From NCBI RefSeq assembly GCF_003337715.1, contig NZ_QPIX01000003.1, forward strand, positions 1 through 64,000: a stretch of 64,000 nt of DNA, written 5' to 3'. Shown here in pieces: positions 57,057 through 64,000 of this stretch. The translations under genes and the position numbers were made by a program. The notes under the pieces are model-generated. The model was not told the origin of the DNA and did no database searches. It worked only from the letters and a program-made list of their open reading frames with translations. Each line of letters starts with the position of its first letter. Position 1 is the stretch's first letter. This DNA is from Ciceribacter lividus (GTDB taxonomy: Bacteria; Pseudomonadota; Alphaproteobacteria; Rhizobiales; Rhizobiaceae).

Positions 57057-57971
57057 ATGGAATTCTGGGCCGCCGTCACAATCACCAGCGCATTCCTTCA
57101 GAATGTGCGTTCCGCATTACAGAAACACCTCAAGGGGCGAATGGGTACGACCGGGGCAACCTTCGTGCGCTTCGGCTTCGGCGTGCCTTTCGCGCTTGTC
57201 TATCTCGGCATCCTGCACTTCGGTCTTGGGCGGCCGCTTCCGGCCCCGAACGCCGGATTCTGGTTCTGGGCGGTCGTCGGGGCCTTCGCGCAAATTGCCG
57301 CGACCTTCCTGCTCGTACACCTGTTTTCCTTCCGGAACTTTGCCGTCGGAACTGCCTATTCGCGAACGGAACCGGCGCAGGCGGCGTTGCTCGCACTCGT
57401 CTTCTTCGGCGAACGGATTTCCGGGTCGGTGATGATCGCGATCGCCGTCTCCGTGGTCGGCGTCGTGCTGATTTCCGTTGCGCGGACGGAACTTGCCGCA
57501 CGAACGCTCCTACGTGCGGTCGTCAGCCGAACCGCTTTGGTGGGGCTTCTTTCCGGTCTCTTCTTCGGCGTTTCCGGCATTGCTTATCGCGCCGCCTCGT
57601 TGTCGCTCGCGCCCAGCCTGCCGGCGCCGGACTCGATGATGCAGGCGGGCTATACGCTGGTGATGGTCATCCTGATGCAGGCGTTCTCCATGTTTGTCTG
57701 GATGGCCTTGCGCGATCGCGAAGAACTGCGCCGGGTCGGGAAGGCAGCACCGGTCGCGCTTCTGGTCGGCTTCGTCGGCGCCACCGCCTCCTTCGGATGG
57801 TTCACGGCCATGACGCTGCAGCAGGTCGCCGTGGTCAAGGCGCTGGCGCAGATCGAGATGCTGTTCACCTTCGCCTCGTCGGTATTCATCTTCCGGGAGC
57901 GGATCACCGTTCTCGAATTCGCCGGATGCCTGTTCGTCGTCCTCGGCGTGCTGATCCTCGTCCTCGGCTGA
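57057..57971 (+). CDS. EamA/DMT-family transporter
   Basis: A 304-residue polytopic membrane protein with ten predicted helices in two EamA-like halves (about 5-145 and 155-304), the RhaT/DMT superfamily arrangement. Substrate unknown; family members export amino acids and metabolites. The ATG at 57057 (EFWAAVTITSAFLQNV) lies just after the divergent nucleotidase start; the frame continues upstream but that part is a shadow of the nucleotidase gene. A short conserved FGERISG and FRERIT follow helices 5 and 9. Confidence 0.9.
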   Translation: MEFWAAVTITSAFLQNVRSALQKHLKGRMGTTGATFVRFGFGVPFALVYLGILHFGLGRPLPAPNAGFWFWAVVGAFAQIAATFLLVHLFSFRNFAVGTAYSRTEPAQAALLALVFFGERISGSVMIAIAVSVVGVVLISVARTELAARTLLRAVVSRTALVGLLSGLFFGVSGIAYRAASLSLAPSLPAPDSMMQAGYTLVMVILMQAFSMFVWMALRDREELRRVGKAAPVALLVGFVGATASFGWFTAMTLQQVAVVKALAQIEMLFTFASSVFIFRERITVLEFAGCLFVVLGVLILVLG

Positions 57972-58045
57972 CGTATCTCCGCCGGTTTCGGGTTGTCAGT
58001 CGTTTACACGCTTCCTAAATTGTTTCGGCAACCGGGGACGGATCG

Positions 58046-58597
58046 ATGGCCACCACGGAACCGCTTCTTGCCGAATGGTTCGAGACGCCGCTTGGCGACA
58101 TGGTCGCGGCAGCGGACAGCACCGACCTGCGCTTTCTCGAATTTCGGGAGGCGACGGGACGTGAAACGACGCTCGCTTCGCTGGAGGCGAGGTCACGTCG
58201 GCCGGTGGTTTGCGGACGTAATCGGCTGATCGACCAGATCCGCGCCGAACTCGAGGATTACTTTGCCGGCAAGTCGGCATCGTTCCGCACGCCGCTCGCG
58301 CCGGAAGGTTCGGAGTTCGAGAAGAACGTGTGGGACGAGCTTCTCAAAGTGCCGCTCGGCGAGACCTGCTCCTATGGAGACATCGCCCGCGCGGTCGGCG
58401 GCATGGAAACGGTGCGCGCCGTCGGAAAGGCGAACGGAGCCAACCCTATCGCAATCGTCATACCCTGCCACCGCTGCATAGGGGCCGACGGCTCCCTGAC
58501 CGGATACGGTGGTGGGCTATGGCGCAAGAAATGGCTCCTGCGCCACGAGGGACAGATGCGGCCGATCGGCCTCTTCGCCCTGGGCGATCCTCAATAG
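58046..58597 (+). CDS. ogt: Methylated-DNA--[protein]-cysteine S-methyltransferase
   Basis: A 183-residue suicide repair protein that takes the methyl group from O6-methylguanine. The active-site IPCHRCIG contains Cys141, preceded by EKNVWDELLKVPLGETCSYGDIA and AVGKANGANPIAIV (the helix-turn-helix Arg-finger region). It is the single-domain Ogt type without an Ada N-terminal zinc domain. Stops 9 bases from the convergent argB stop. Located 74 bases after the EamA transporter. Confidence 0.93.
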   Translation: MATTEPLLAEWFETPLGDMVAAADSTDLRFLEFREATGRETTLASLEARSRRPVVCGRNRLIDQIRAELEDYFAGKSASFRTPLAPEGSEFEKNVWDELLKVPLGETCSYGDIARAVGGMETVRAVGKANGANPIAIVIPCHRCIGADGSLTGYGGGLWRKKWLLRHEGQMRPIGLFALGDPQ

Positions 58598-58606
58598 GGC
58601 CGCGGA

Positions 58607-59494
58607 TCAGGGAACGATCAACGTTCCCGCGCCACCTTCCGTAAAGATCTCGAGCAGCACCGAGTGAGCCGTCTTGCCGTTCAGGATGACGACACCCTGC
58701 ACGCCGGCATTGATCGCGTCGATGCAGGTCTCGACCTTCGGGATCATACCGCCGGAAATCGTGCCGTCCTTGATGAGCGCGCGCGCCTCGGCGACCGATA
58801 GCTCCTTGATGAGCTCGCCATTCCCGTTGAGTACGCCCGGAACGTCCGTGAGGAAGAGGAGACGCGTGGCGCGCAGCGCCCCGGCGATGGCTCCGGCGAA
58901 GGTGTCGGCGTTGATATTGTAGGTGTGGCCGTCGCGGCCGGGCGCCACCGGTGCAATGACAGGGATCATCTCCGATTTGGCAAGCAGGTCGAGCAGGGTG
59001 CGGTCGACTTCCACCACCTCGCCGACGAAGCCGAGGTCGAGAACGCGCTCGATATTGGAATCGGGGTCAGTCACCGTCTTCTTCGCCTTCTCGGCGAAAA
59101 CCATGTTGCCGTCCTTGCCGCAAAGCCCGATGGCCCATTCGCCAGTCTGGTTGATCAGGGCGACGATCTCCTTGTTGATCGAGCCTGCCAGCACCATTTC
59201 GACGATCTCGACCGTCTTCTGGTCGGTGACGCGCAGTCCGCCTTCGAAGCGCGATTCGATGCCCATCTTGTTCAGCATGGCGCCGATCTGCGGCCCGCCG
59301 CCATGGACCACGATGGGGTTGACGCCCGACTGCTTTAACAGGGCGATATCCGCGGCGAATGCCTTGCCGAGCTCGGGATTTCCCATGGCGTGGCCGCCGT
59401 ATTTCACGACGATCGTCTTGTTTTCATAGCGCTGCATGAAGGGCAGCGCCTGGGCGAGGAGGCGTGCCTGGATTTCGCTGTCGGAGGCGGTCAT
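58607..59494 (-). CDS. argB: Acetylglutamate kinase
   Basis: A 295-residue amino acid kinase catalysing the second step of arginine synthesis; in bacteria with cyclic ornithine synthesis it is arginine-inhibited and PII-regulated, which would tie it to GlnD here. Motifs: VVKYGGHAM (Lys-rich nucleotide site), [60 protein letters not shown] and [23 protein letters not shown] 59494 gives the rhizobial N-terminus [35 protein letters not shown]. The next gene upstream on this strand is engB. Confidence 0.97.
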   Translation of the reverse strand: MTASDSEIQARLLAQALPFMQRYENKTIVVKYGGHAMGNPELGKAFAADIALLKQSGVNPIVVHGGGPQIGAMLNKMGIESRFEGGLRVTDQKTVEIVEMVLAGSINKEIVALINQTGEWAIGLCGKDGNMVFAEKAKKTVTDPDSNIERVLDLGFVGEVVEVDRTLLDLLAKSEMIPVIAPVAPGRDGHTYNINADTFAGAIAGALRATRLLFLTDVPGVLNGNGELIKELSVAEARALIKDGTISGGMIPKVETCIDAINAGVQGVVILNGKTAHSVLLEIFTEGGAGTLIVP

Positions 59495-59767
59495 GGGACA
59501 TCCTTTTTGTTGGATCGCGGCCTTGTAGCGCAAGTTCGGGTCCGAGGGAATAATCGCGCGAAAAACTTGGAGCCGCAGGCAATGCAGACACCGGCCCGCG
59601 TGGTGCCGCGGTGCAAGGTGGCAAACCGATTGACAGCCACGGCGAAGAATTGGATTCTTCAACGTGCCAGGTAGCGCTTGCGGCCGTGCGTGTTTCGCCT
59701 GCGACCGAGTGTGGCGCGGCACGCGGCTCGTGCCATATGGCATGTCAACCCGAGAACCGATGGATCG

Positions 59768-60493
59768 ATGACGACGCCCGATCAGAGCAAAGGAGACCGA
59801 TCCCGCGACGAAGTCCTTGCCGGTGAGTACGTCCTCGGGGTGCTCGCGGCCGATGAACGTGCGAAGGTCGAGGAGCGGCTGCGTCACGACCGACCCTTCG
59901 CGGCGGTGGTTCGCCGCTGGGAGCGTAACCTGTCCCGTATCGATGAGGGATATGGTGCGGAGGGAACACGTGCCCCGACCGTTTTTCCGCGTTTCGACGG
60001 GTCTGCAGCGCTCGCAGATCTTTCGCTTTCAGGATTCGCCGCGAGCCTCTGGAACTCTCTGAGCTTGTGGCGTTCGCTGGCATTGGCAGGTTTCGCAGCG
60101 CTCGCCGCGTTTGTTGCGGCAAGTGCAGGCCTCTGGCCGTTTCAGGCGCCGGAGAACACCCTTGTCGCGGAGATGACGGGATCGAACGAGGCTACGGGCT
60201 TGTCTGCGCGCTACGACCGCATGACCGGGAAGATCAGGCTCGCACCGGCGGCGCGTACGACGACGGCGCCGAAGTCGCTGGAGCTCTGGCTGCTGGGAAG
60301 CGGGGATCAGGCGGTTTCTCTCGGTGTTCTGCCGGCGGATGGTGGCGGTGATGTCCTCGTGCCGGTCAGACTACGCGATCAGCTCGTTGAAAAGGCCGTG
60401 CTTGCGGTCAGCATGGAACCTTACGGCGGTTCGCTGACCGGCAAGATGACAGGGCCGATGATCGCAAAGGGCGTAATTCACAGCCGGCCCTGA
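59768..60493 (+). CDS. Anti-sigma factor-like membrane protein (RskA type)
   Basis: A 241-residue bitopic protein. The N-terminal [25 protein letters not shown] is the anti-sigma domain seen in RskA/ChrR-like regulators; a transmembrane helix (about 104-122, [21 protein letters not shown]) and a periplasmic RskA_C-like domain (about 125-240) follow. Such proteins hold an ECF sigma factor until proteolysis. No sigma-factor gene is adjacent: argB and engB lie on the other strand on both sides. The ATG at 59768 is chosen for the anti-sigma start; ribosome site weak. Confidence 0.78.
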   Translation: MTTPDQSKGDRSRDEVLAGEYVLGVLAADERAKVEERLRHDRPFAAVVRRWERNLSRIDEGYGAEGTRAPTVFPRFDGSAALADLSLSGFAASLWNSLSLWRSLALAGFAALAAFVAASAGLWPFQAPENTLVAEMTGSNEATGLSARYDRMTGKIRLAPAARTTTAPKSLELWLLGSGDQAVSLGVLPADGGGDVLVPVRLRDQLVEKAVLAVSMEPYGGSLTGKMTGPMIAKGVIHSRP

Positions 60494-60517
60494 GGGGAGA
60501 AGCTGCCGTTTGCCGTC

Positions 60518-61177
60518 TCAGCCGCGGCGACCGATGGTATTGAGGATGGCCGAACGCAAGTCGTCCAGACCGCTTCCCTTTTCCGAAGACGTCGCCAGCA
60601 CTTCCGGGTATGCGGCCGGCCGCTTGCGGATCTTCTCCACGGTTTCGGCGATCAGACGCGGGACGCCCGCCTGCTTGATCTTGTCGATCTTTGTAAGCAC
60701 GATCTGGTAGGAGACCGCCGCTTTGTCGAGAAGATCGAGCACCTCGTCATCGTTCTTCTTGATGCCGTGCCGGGCGTCGATCAGCACATAGACTCGCTTC
60801 AGCGTCGAGCGGCCGCGCAGATAGTCGAAGACGAGCTTGGTCCAGGCGTCGACCTGTTCCTTCGGGGCCTGCGCGTAGCCGTAGCCTGGCATGTCGACCA
60901 ATGCCATCGGAGGCAGGTCACCCGCCTCGCCGCTGTAGCCGTCCGGAACGAAGTAGTTGAGCTCCTGGGTCCGGCCGGGCGTGTTTGACGTCCGAGCCAG
61001 CCCCTTCTGCCCTACAAGCGCGTTGATCAGCGAGGACTTGCCGACGTTCGAGCGTCCGGCGAAGGCGATCTCCAGCGGACCTTCCGGCGGCAGGAATTTC
61101 ATCGACGGGACGCCGCGAATGAAGATCCACGGATTGCCGAAGAGCGGCTTTTCGTTTGTCGCGGTGTTCTCGGCCAT
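60518..61177 (-). CDS. engB: Ribosome biogenesis GTPase YihA/EngB (YsxC)
   Basis: A 219-residue essential GTPase in 50S assembly. G1 [10 protein letters not shown] (41-50), G2 [12 protein letters not shown]3 VDMPGYGYA and G4 TKIDK are all present. ATG 61177 ([24 protein letters not shown]) matches rhizobial EngB length; the in-frame sequence before it is arginine-rich and not homologous. In many Rhizobiales engB lies directly between yidC and argB; here a DMT transporter lies between it and yidC, and the anti-sigma-like gene between it and argB. Confidence 0.95.
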   Translation of the reverse strand: MAENTATNEKPLFGNPWIFIRGVPSMKFLPPEGPLEIAFAGRSNVGKSSLINALVGQKGLARTSNTPGRTQELNYFVPDGYSGEAGDLPPMALVDMPGYGYAQAPKEQVDAWTKLVFDYLRGRSTLKRVYVLIDARHGIKKNDDEVLDLLDKAAVSYQIVLTKIDKIKQAGVPRLIAETVEKIRKRPAAYPEVLATSSEKGSGLDDLRSAILNTIGRRG

Positions 61178-61259
61178 GGCTTCCGTCTTCGTCTCTCGTT
61201 CGTAGCGGACTGGCTTCCGGGTTTTGACCAGGGATGTCAAGAAGAAAGGCGCTTCTGGA

Positions 61260-62177
61260 TCAGTGCCGGTCCGCCTGCTGCCTGCGGAATTCTGCGCCGA
61301 GATAGGTGATGAGCGCGGCGAGGATGACCAGCCCGCCCCAGATGGCGCGCTCGCTCGGTATCTCGCCGTGAATGACCGCAACCCAGACCGGGGCGAGCAT
61401 CATTTCACCCGTGCCGAGCAGGGCGGCGAGCGCCGAGGGGATCAGCCGTGCACCGGTGACGAAGAGCGCCATGCCGAGGCCGAGATTGAATGTCCCGAAC
61501 ACGAAGAGCAGCGCGAGCTGGTCGAGCGGAACGAGCAGTGTGCCTGCCTGTGTCGCCGAGACTGCACAGGCGACAAGCGCCCCGAGAGACGCGGCCGGCG
61601 TCATGCGCACATTGGTGTACCGGCGGGTGATCACGGTTGTCGCGGCGAAGACGATGGCGATCGTCAGGGCCAGCGCATCCCCGATCGGCGAGACGGACCC
61701 GGTAAAGGAGCCGGAAACCATGATGGCGACGCCGGCGATGACGGCGGCGATCGCGCTCCAGGTCAGCGTCGTAATCCGCTCGCCGAAGAAAAGCCGGCTC
61801 ATCAGGGCGGCGAAGAGCGGCACGCCTGCCTGCAGGAGCACGACATTGGCGACGGTGGTGTAGCTGATTGCGATGATGAAGCAGGTCGTCGCGGTGGCAA
61901 ATGTGCCCGCAACCACAAAGCCTGGCCAACCCATATTGCGATAGAGGGCGACGGTGCCCCGCGGGCCGTCGCGCAGCACCATGAAGACAATCAGGAAGAC
62001 AGCGGCAAAGAAGTTGCGCCAAAAGACGATAGTCCAGCTGTCGGTCACATCGAGAAAGCGGGCTATGGCGCCGCCGAAACTCCAGAAGAATGCCGATCCG
62101 AACACCAAGAGCGCGCCGACACGCTCCTTGCGGATATCGTTGACGGCAGTATCCGGGGAAAGCGTGTTGAGGCTCAT
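61260..62177 (-). CDS. DMT-family (EamA) transporter
   Basis: A 305-residue polytopic protein with ten transmembrane helices in two EamA repeats (about 20-150 and 160-295), including [16 protein letters not shown] and [27 protein letters not shown]. Substrate unknown. Preceded by a terminator for yidC at 62199-62229, so it probably has its own promoter in the short gap, though I see none clearly. It is not similar in sequence detail to the EamA protein at 57057. Confidence 0.9.
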   Translation of the reverse strand: MSLNTLSPDTAVNDIRKERVGALLVFGSAFFWSFGGAIARFLDVTDSWTIVFWRNFFAAVFLIVFMVLRDGPRGTVALYRNMGWPGFVVAGTFATATTCFIIAISYTTVANVVLLQAGVPLFAALMSRLFFGERITTLTWSAIAAVIAGVAIMVSGSFTGSVSPIGDALALTIAIVFAATTVITRRYTNVRMTPAASLGALVACAVSATQAGTLLVPLDQLALLFVFGTFNLGLGMALFVTGARLIPSALAALLGTGEMMLAPVWVAVIHGEIPSERAIWGGLVILAALITYLGAEFRRQQADRH

Positions 62178-62198
62178 ATCGATCTCGGGTGCGTGTAC

Positions 62199-62229
62199 AA
62201 AAAAACTCCGGAGGAAGTCTCCGGAGTTT
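62199..62229 (-). terminator. Rho-independent terminator after yidC
   Basis: On the minus strand an 11-bp stem (AAACTCCGGAG / CTCCGGAGTTT) with a 5-base loop is followed by a run of T (the A-run at 62199-62205 on the plus strand). It begins about 10 bases after the yidC stop and lies before the DMT transporter start, so the two are probably separate transcription units. Confidence 0.9.
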
Positions 62230-62238
62230 CTTGGTGTC

Positions 62239-64000
62239 TTACTTGGTTGGCTGCGGTTTTCGCCGGAACAGCGATTTCAGATTGTTGAAGAGTTCGATCT
62301 TCACGCCGTGGCGTTTCATGATGATCGACTGCTGAAGGATCGACAGTGTGTTGTTCCAGGCCCAGTAGATCACCAGTCCGGCGGGGAAGCTTCCGAGCAT
62401 GAAGGTGAAAACGAGCGGCATCCAGTTGAACAGCATGGCCTGGGTCGGATCGGGCGGCGTCGGGTTCATGCGCATCTGCAGGAACATCGTGATGCCCATG
62501 ATGATCGGCCAGATGCCGAGATGCAGGAACGTCGGCGCGTCGAACGGCAGAAGCCCGAAGAGATTGACGAAAGTCGTCGGATCGGGAGCCGAAAGGTCGC
62601 GGATCCAGCCGAAGAAAGGCGCGTGCCGCATCTCGATCGTGACGTAGATGACCTTATAGAGCGCGAAGAAGACCGGAATCTGCAGCAGTACCGGCCAGCA
62701 ACCGGCCACCGGATTGATCTTTTCCGTTTTGTAGAGCTCCATCGTCGCCTGCTGCAGGCCCATCCGGTCGTCGCCGAACTTGGCCTTGAGCTCTTCCATC
62801 TTCGGCTGCATGCGCTTCATGTTGGCCATGGACGCATACTGCTTGCTGGCGAGCGGGAAGAAGAGAAGCTTCACCACGATCGTCGTCAGCAGGATCGCGA
62901 CACCGAAATTTCCGACCAGGCGGAAGAAGAAGTCCATCAGCTGGAACATCGGCTTGGTGAAGAACCAGAACCAGCCCCAGTCGATCAGGAGGTCAAATCG
63001 GGGGACCTGATAGCTCTGTACATCGGCGGAATCGCCACCGCGCAGGCTGGAGAAGAGCGTTCCGAACCAGGAATCATCGAGTGCGTAACCGTTGACCACG
63101 CGCACTTCCTTGGCGCCGGCGAAAACCAGCGTCTTGAGGCTGGTTTCCTGCCCGGGGGCGACGGTGACGGCGTCATTCTTGAAGTCGGCCTGATAACGCG
63201 GCTGGCCATCAGAAAAGTGCGAGAAGCGGGAGTCGTAGGCGATCGACTGCGGCGGCACGAGAGCCGCTGCCCAATACTTGTCGGTGATGCCGATCCAGCC
63301 GCCGGTTGCCTTGTCGTTCGTGACGCCTTCTTTTTCGACGTTGCCGTACTTCTCCTCGATAAGGCTGCCATTCGCGCCGATCACCCCGAGAAAGCCCTCG
63401 TGCAGCACGTAGACAGAAGGCGTTGTCGGCTTGTTGTAACGGGTGATGCGGCCGTAGGGCGCAACCGAGGCGGCCGTTGCGCTGCCGTTCTTGATCGCGT
63501 CCTCGACCGTCAGCATGTAATGCTTGTCGACGGAGATTTTACGGGTGAAGGTCAGACCTGCCTCATTGGTGAAGGAGAGCGTGACCGGCGTCGCCTGGGT
63601 CAGCTTGTCGCCCTCGGCCAGTGTCCAGACGGTCGACGGTCCGGGAGCCGTGCCAGCGCCTTCGCCGGCAATGTAGCCGAGTTCGGCGAAGTAACCGTCT
63701 TTCGTGTCGGCCGGGCTGAAGAGAGTGATGATCGGGCTCTGCGGATCGACGGTTTCGCGGTATTCCTTGAGCTTGAGATCGTCGAAACGGGCGCCGGTCA
63801 GATTGATCGATCCGGAAAGTGCAGGTGTGTCGATCGCGACGCGGGCTGTCTTGGCGATGGCTTCCTCGCGGGTAGCAGTCGCGCCAGCCTGGCCGGACGC
63901 CGGCAGGGCACCGGAAACCTGGACTCCCGCCGATGGCTTTTCCGCCGGGCTTTCGCTTCCGGCCGGGGCCGTCTTCGCCTGTTCGGCGATGCGTGCCTGC
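62239..64000 (-). CDS. yidC: Membrane protein insertase YidC (partial; 5' end outside window)
   Basis: An open frame continues without a stop from the visible end of the window: 586 codons are visible, of a usual total near 600, so probably only the first transmembrane helix and signal-anchor region are missing. A periplasmic beta-supersandwich domain (first 335 or so visible residues) precedes the Oxa1/Alb3 insertase domain with FPLASKQYASMANMKRMQPKMEELKAKFGD and the last five helices; it ends with a basic tail. YidC inserts and folds inner-membrane proteins. An in-frame ATG at 63516 is internal, not the start. Confidence 0.95.
   Translation of the reverse strand, partial: QARIAEQAKTAPAGSESPAEKPSAGVQVSGALPASGQAGATATREEAIAKTARVAIDTPALSGSINLTGARFDDLKLKEYRETVDPQSPIITLFSPADTKDGYFAELGYIAGEGAGTAPGPSTVWTLAEGDKLTQATPVTLSFTNEAGLTFTRKISVDKHYMLTVEDAIKNGSATAASVAPYGRITRYNKPTTPSVYVLHEGFLGVIGANGSLIEEKYGNVEKEGVTNDKATGGWIGITDKYWAAALVPPQSIAYDSRFSHFSDGQPRYQADFKNDAVTVAPGQETSLKTLVFAGAKEVRVVNGYALDDSWFGTLFSSLRGGDSADVQSYQVPRFDLLIDWGWFWFFTKPMFQLMDFFFRLVGNFGVAILLTTIVVKLLFFPLASKQYASMANMKRMQPKMEELKAKFGDDRMGLQQATMELYKTEKINPVAGCWPVLLQIPVFFALYKVIYVTIEMRHAPFFGWIRDLSAPDPTTFVNLFGLLPFDAPTFLHLGIWPIIMGITMFLQMRMNPTPPDPTQAMLFNWMPLVFTFMLGSFPAGLVIYWAWNNTLSILQQSIIMKRHGVKIELFNNLKSLFRRKPQPTK

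Noticed and set aside
61224..62288. A 354-codon plus-strand frame opposite the DMT transporter
   Set aside because: Antisense to a ten-helix membrane protein, which commonly yields long charged open frames in GC-rich genomes.

Overview
This 64-kb window reads as ordinary, gene-dense core chromosome of an alphaproteobacterium in the Rhizobiaceae, most likely Sinorhizobium/Ensifer. The basis is high GC content with strong codon bias, protein sequences that resemble Sinorhizobium orthologues, the ornithine-lipid genes olsB and olsA, the lnt-phrR pair, a trifunctional-type malic enzyme next to mutS and glnD, and the lptC-lptA-lptB-rpoN-hpf-ptsN block. I find no tRNA or rRNA genes, insertion sequences, integrases, prophage genes or CRISPR arrays. 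Almost all of the sequence is coding; the longest stretch between major genes (about 350 bases, 15672-16023) holds a small gene.

Layout. 1-3.9 kb, minus strand: rph, a VOC protein, rdgB, hemW and a SAM methyltransferase. 4.0-5.9 kb, plus: heat-shock repressor hrcA and grpE, then a clear terminator. 6-11 kb, minus: lptC-lptA-lptB (LPS export), rpoN, hpf and ptsN. 11.3-15.7 kb, plus: ihfB, a LapA-like protein, two RNA methyltransferases, lspA and olsB. 15.6-19.3 kb: a small protein, a LysR regulator and the malic enzyme tme. 19.4-28.8 kb, plus: mutS, glnD, murJ, a VOC protein, trpS and a UspA protein. 28.9-36.2 kb, plus: nfuA, tsaB, rimI, fur, olsA, miaB, phoH, ybeY and a CorC-type CBS protein. 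36.3-42.4 kb: lnt, phrR, metK, trmB, a DUF1150 protein, an Hsp20 protein and a nucleoside hydrolase. 42.4-48.9 kb: a membrane chemoreceptor, ribokinase, rmuC and a globin-coupled cytoplasmic chemoreceptor. 49-54.5 kb: def-fmt-truA, facing a dapD-DUF805-dapE-membrane-protein cluster. 54.6-64 kb: a LOG protein, an EF-hand periplasmic protein, a HAD nucleotidase, an EamA transporter, ogt, argB, an anti-sigma-like membrane protein, engB, a DMT transporter and yidC, whose 5' end runs off the window.

Themes. Much of the window serves the cell envelope (lptABC, lspA, lnt, murJ, olsA, olsB, yidC), nitrogen and PTS-Ntr control (rpoN, ptsN, glnD), protein synthesis and RNA modification (trpS, def, fmt, miaB, tsaB, rimI, truA, trmB, ybeY), and lysine and arginine synthesis (dapD, dapE, argB). 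I found no convincing new multigene system. The observations most worth checking are cis-regulatory: a PHO-box-like repeat before olsB, a palindromic operator plus mutually exclusive helices before metK, and RpoH-like promoters before hsp20 and nfuA. Others are a lone anti-sigma-like gene, a globin chemoreceptor, a four-EF-hand secreted protein, nested inverted repeats between mutS and glnD, and a perfect palindrome at the first base of the window. Gene calls rest on motifs and remembered family sequences; no database search was possible.
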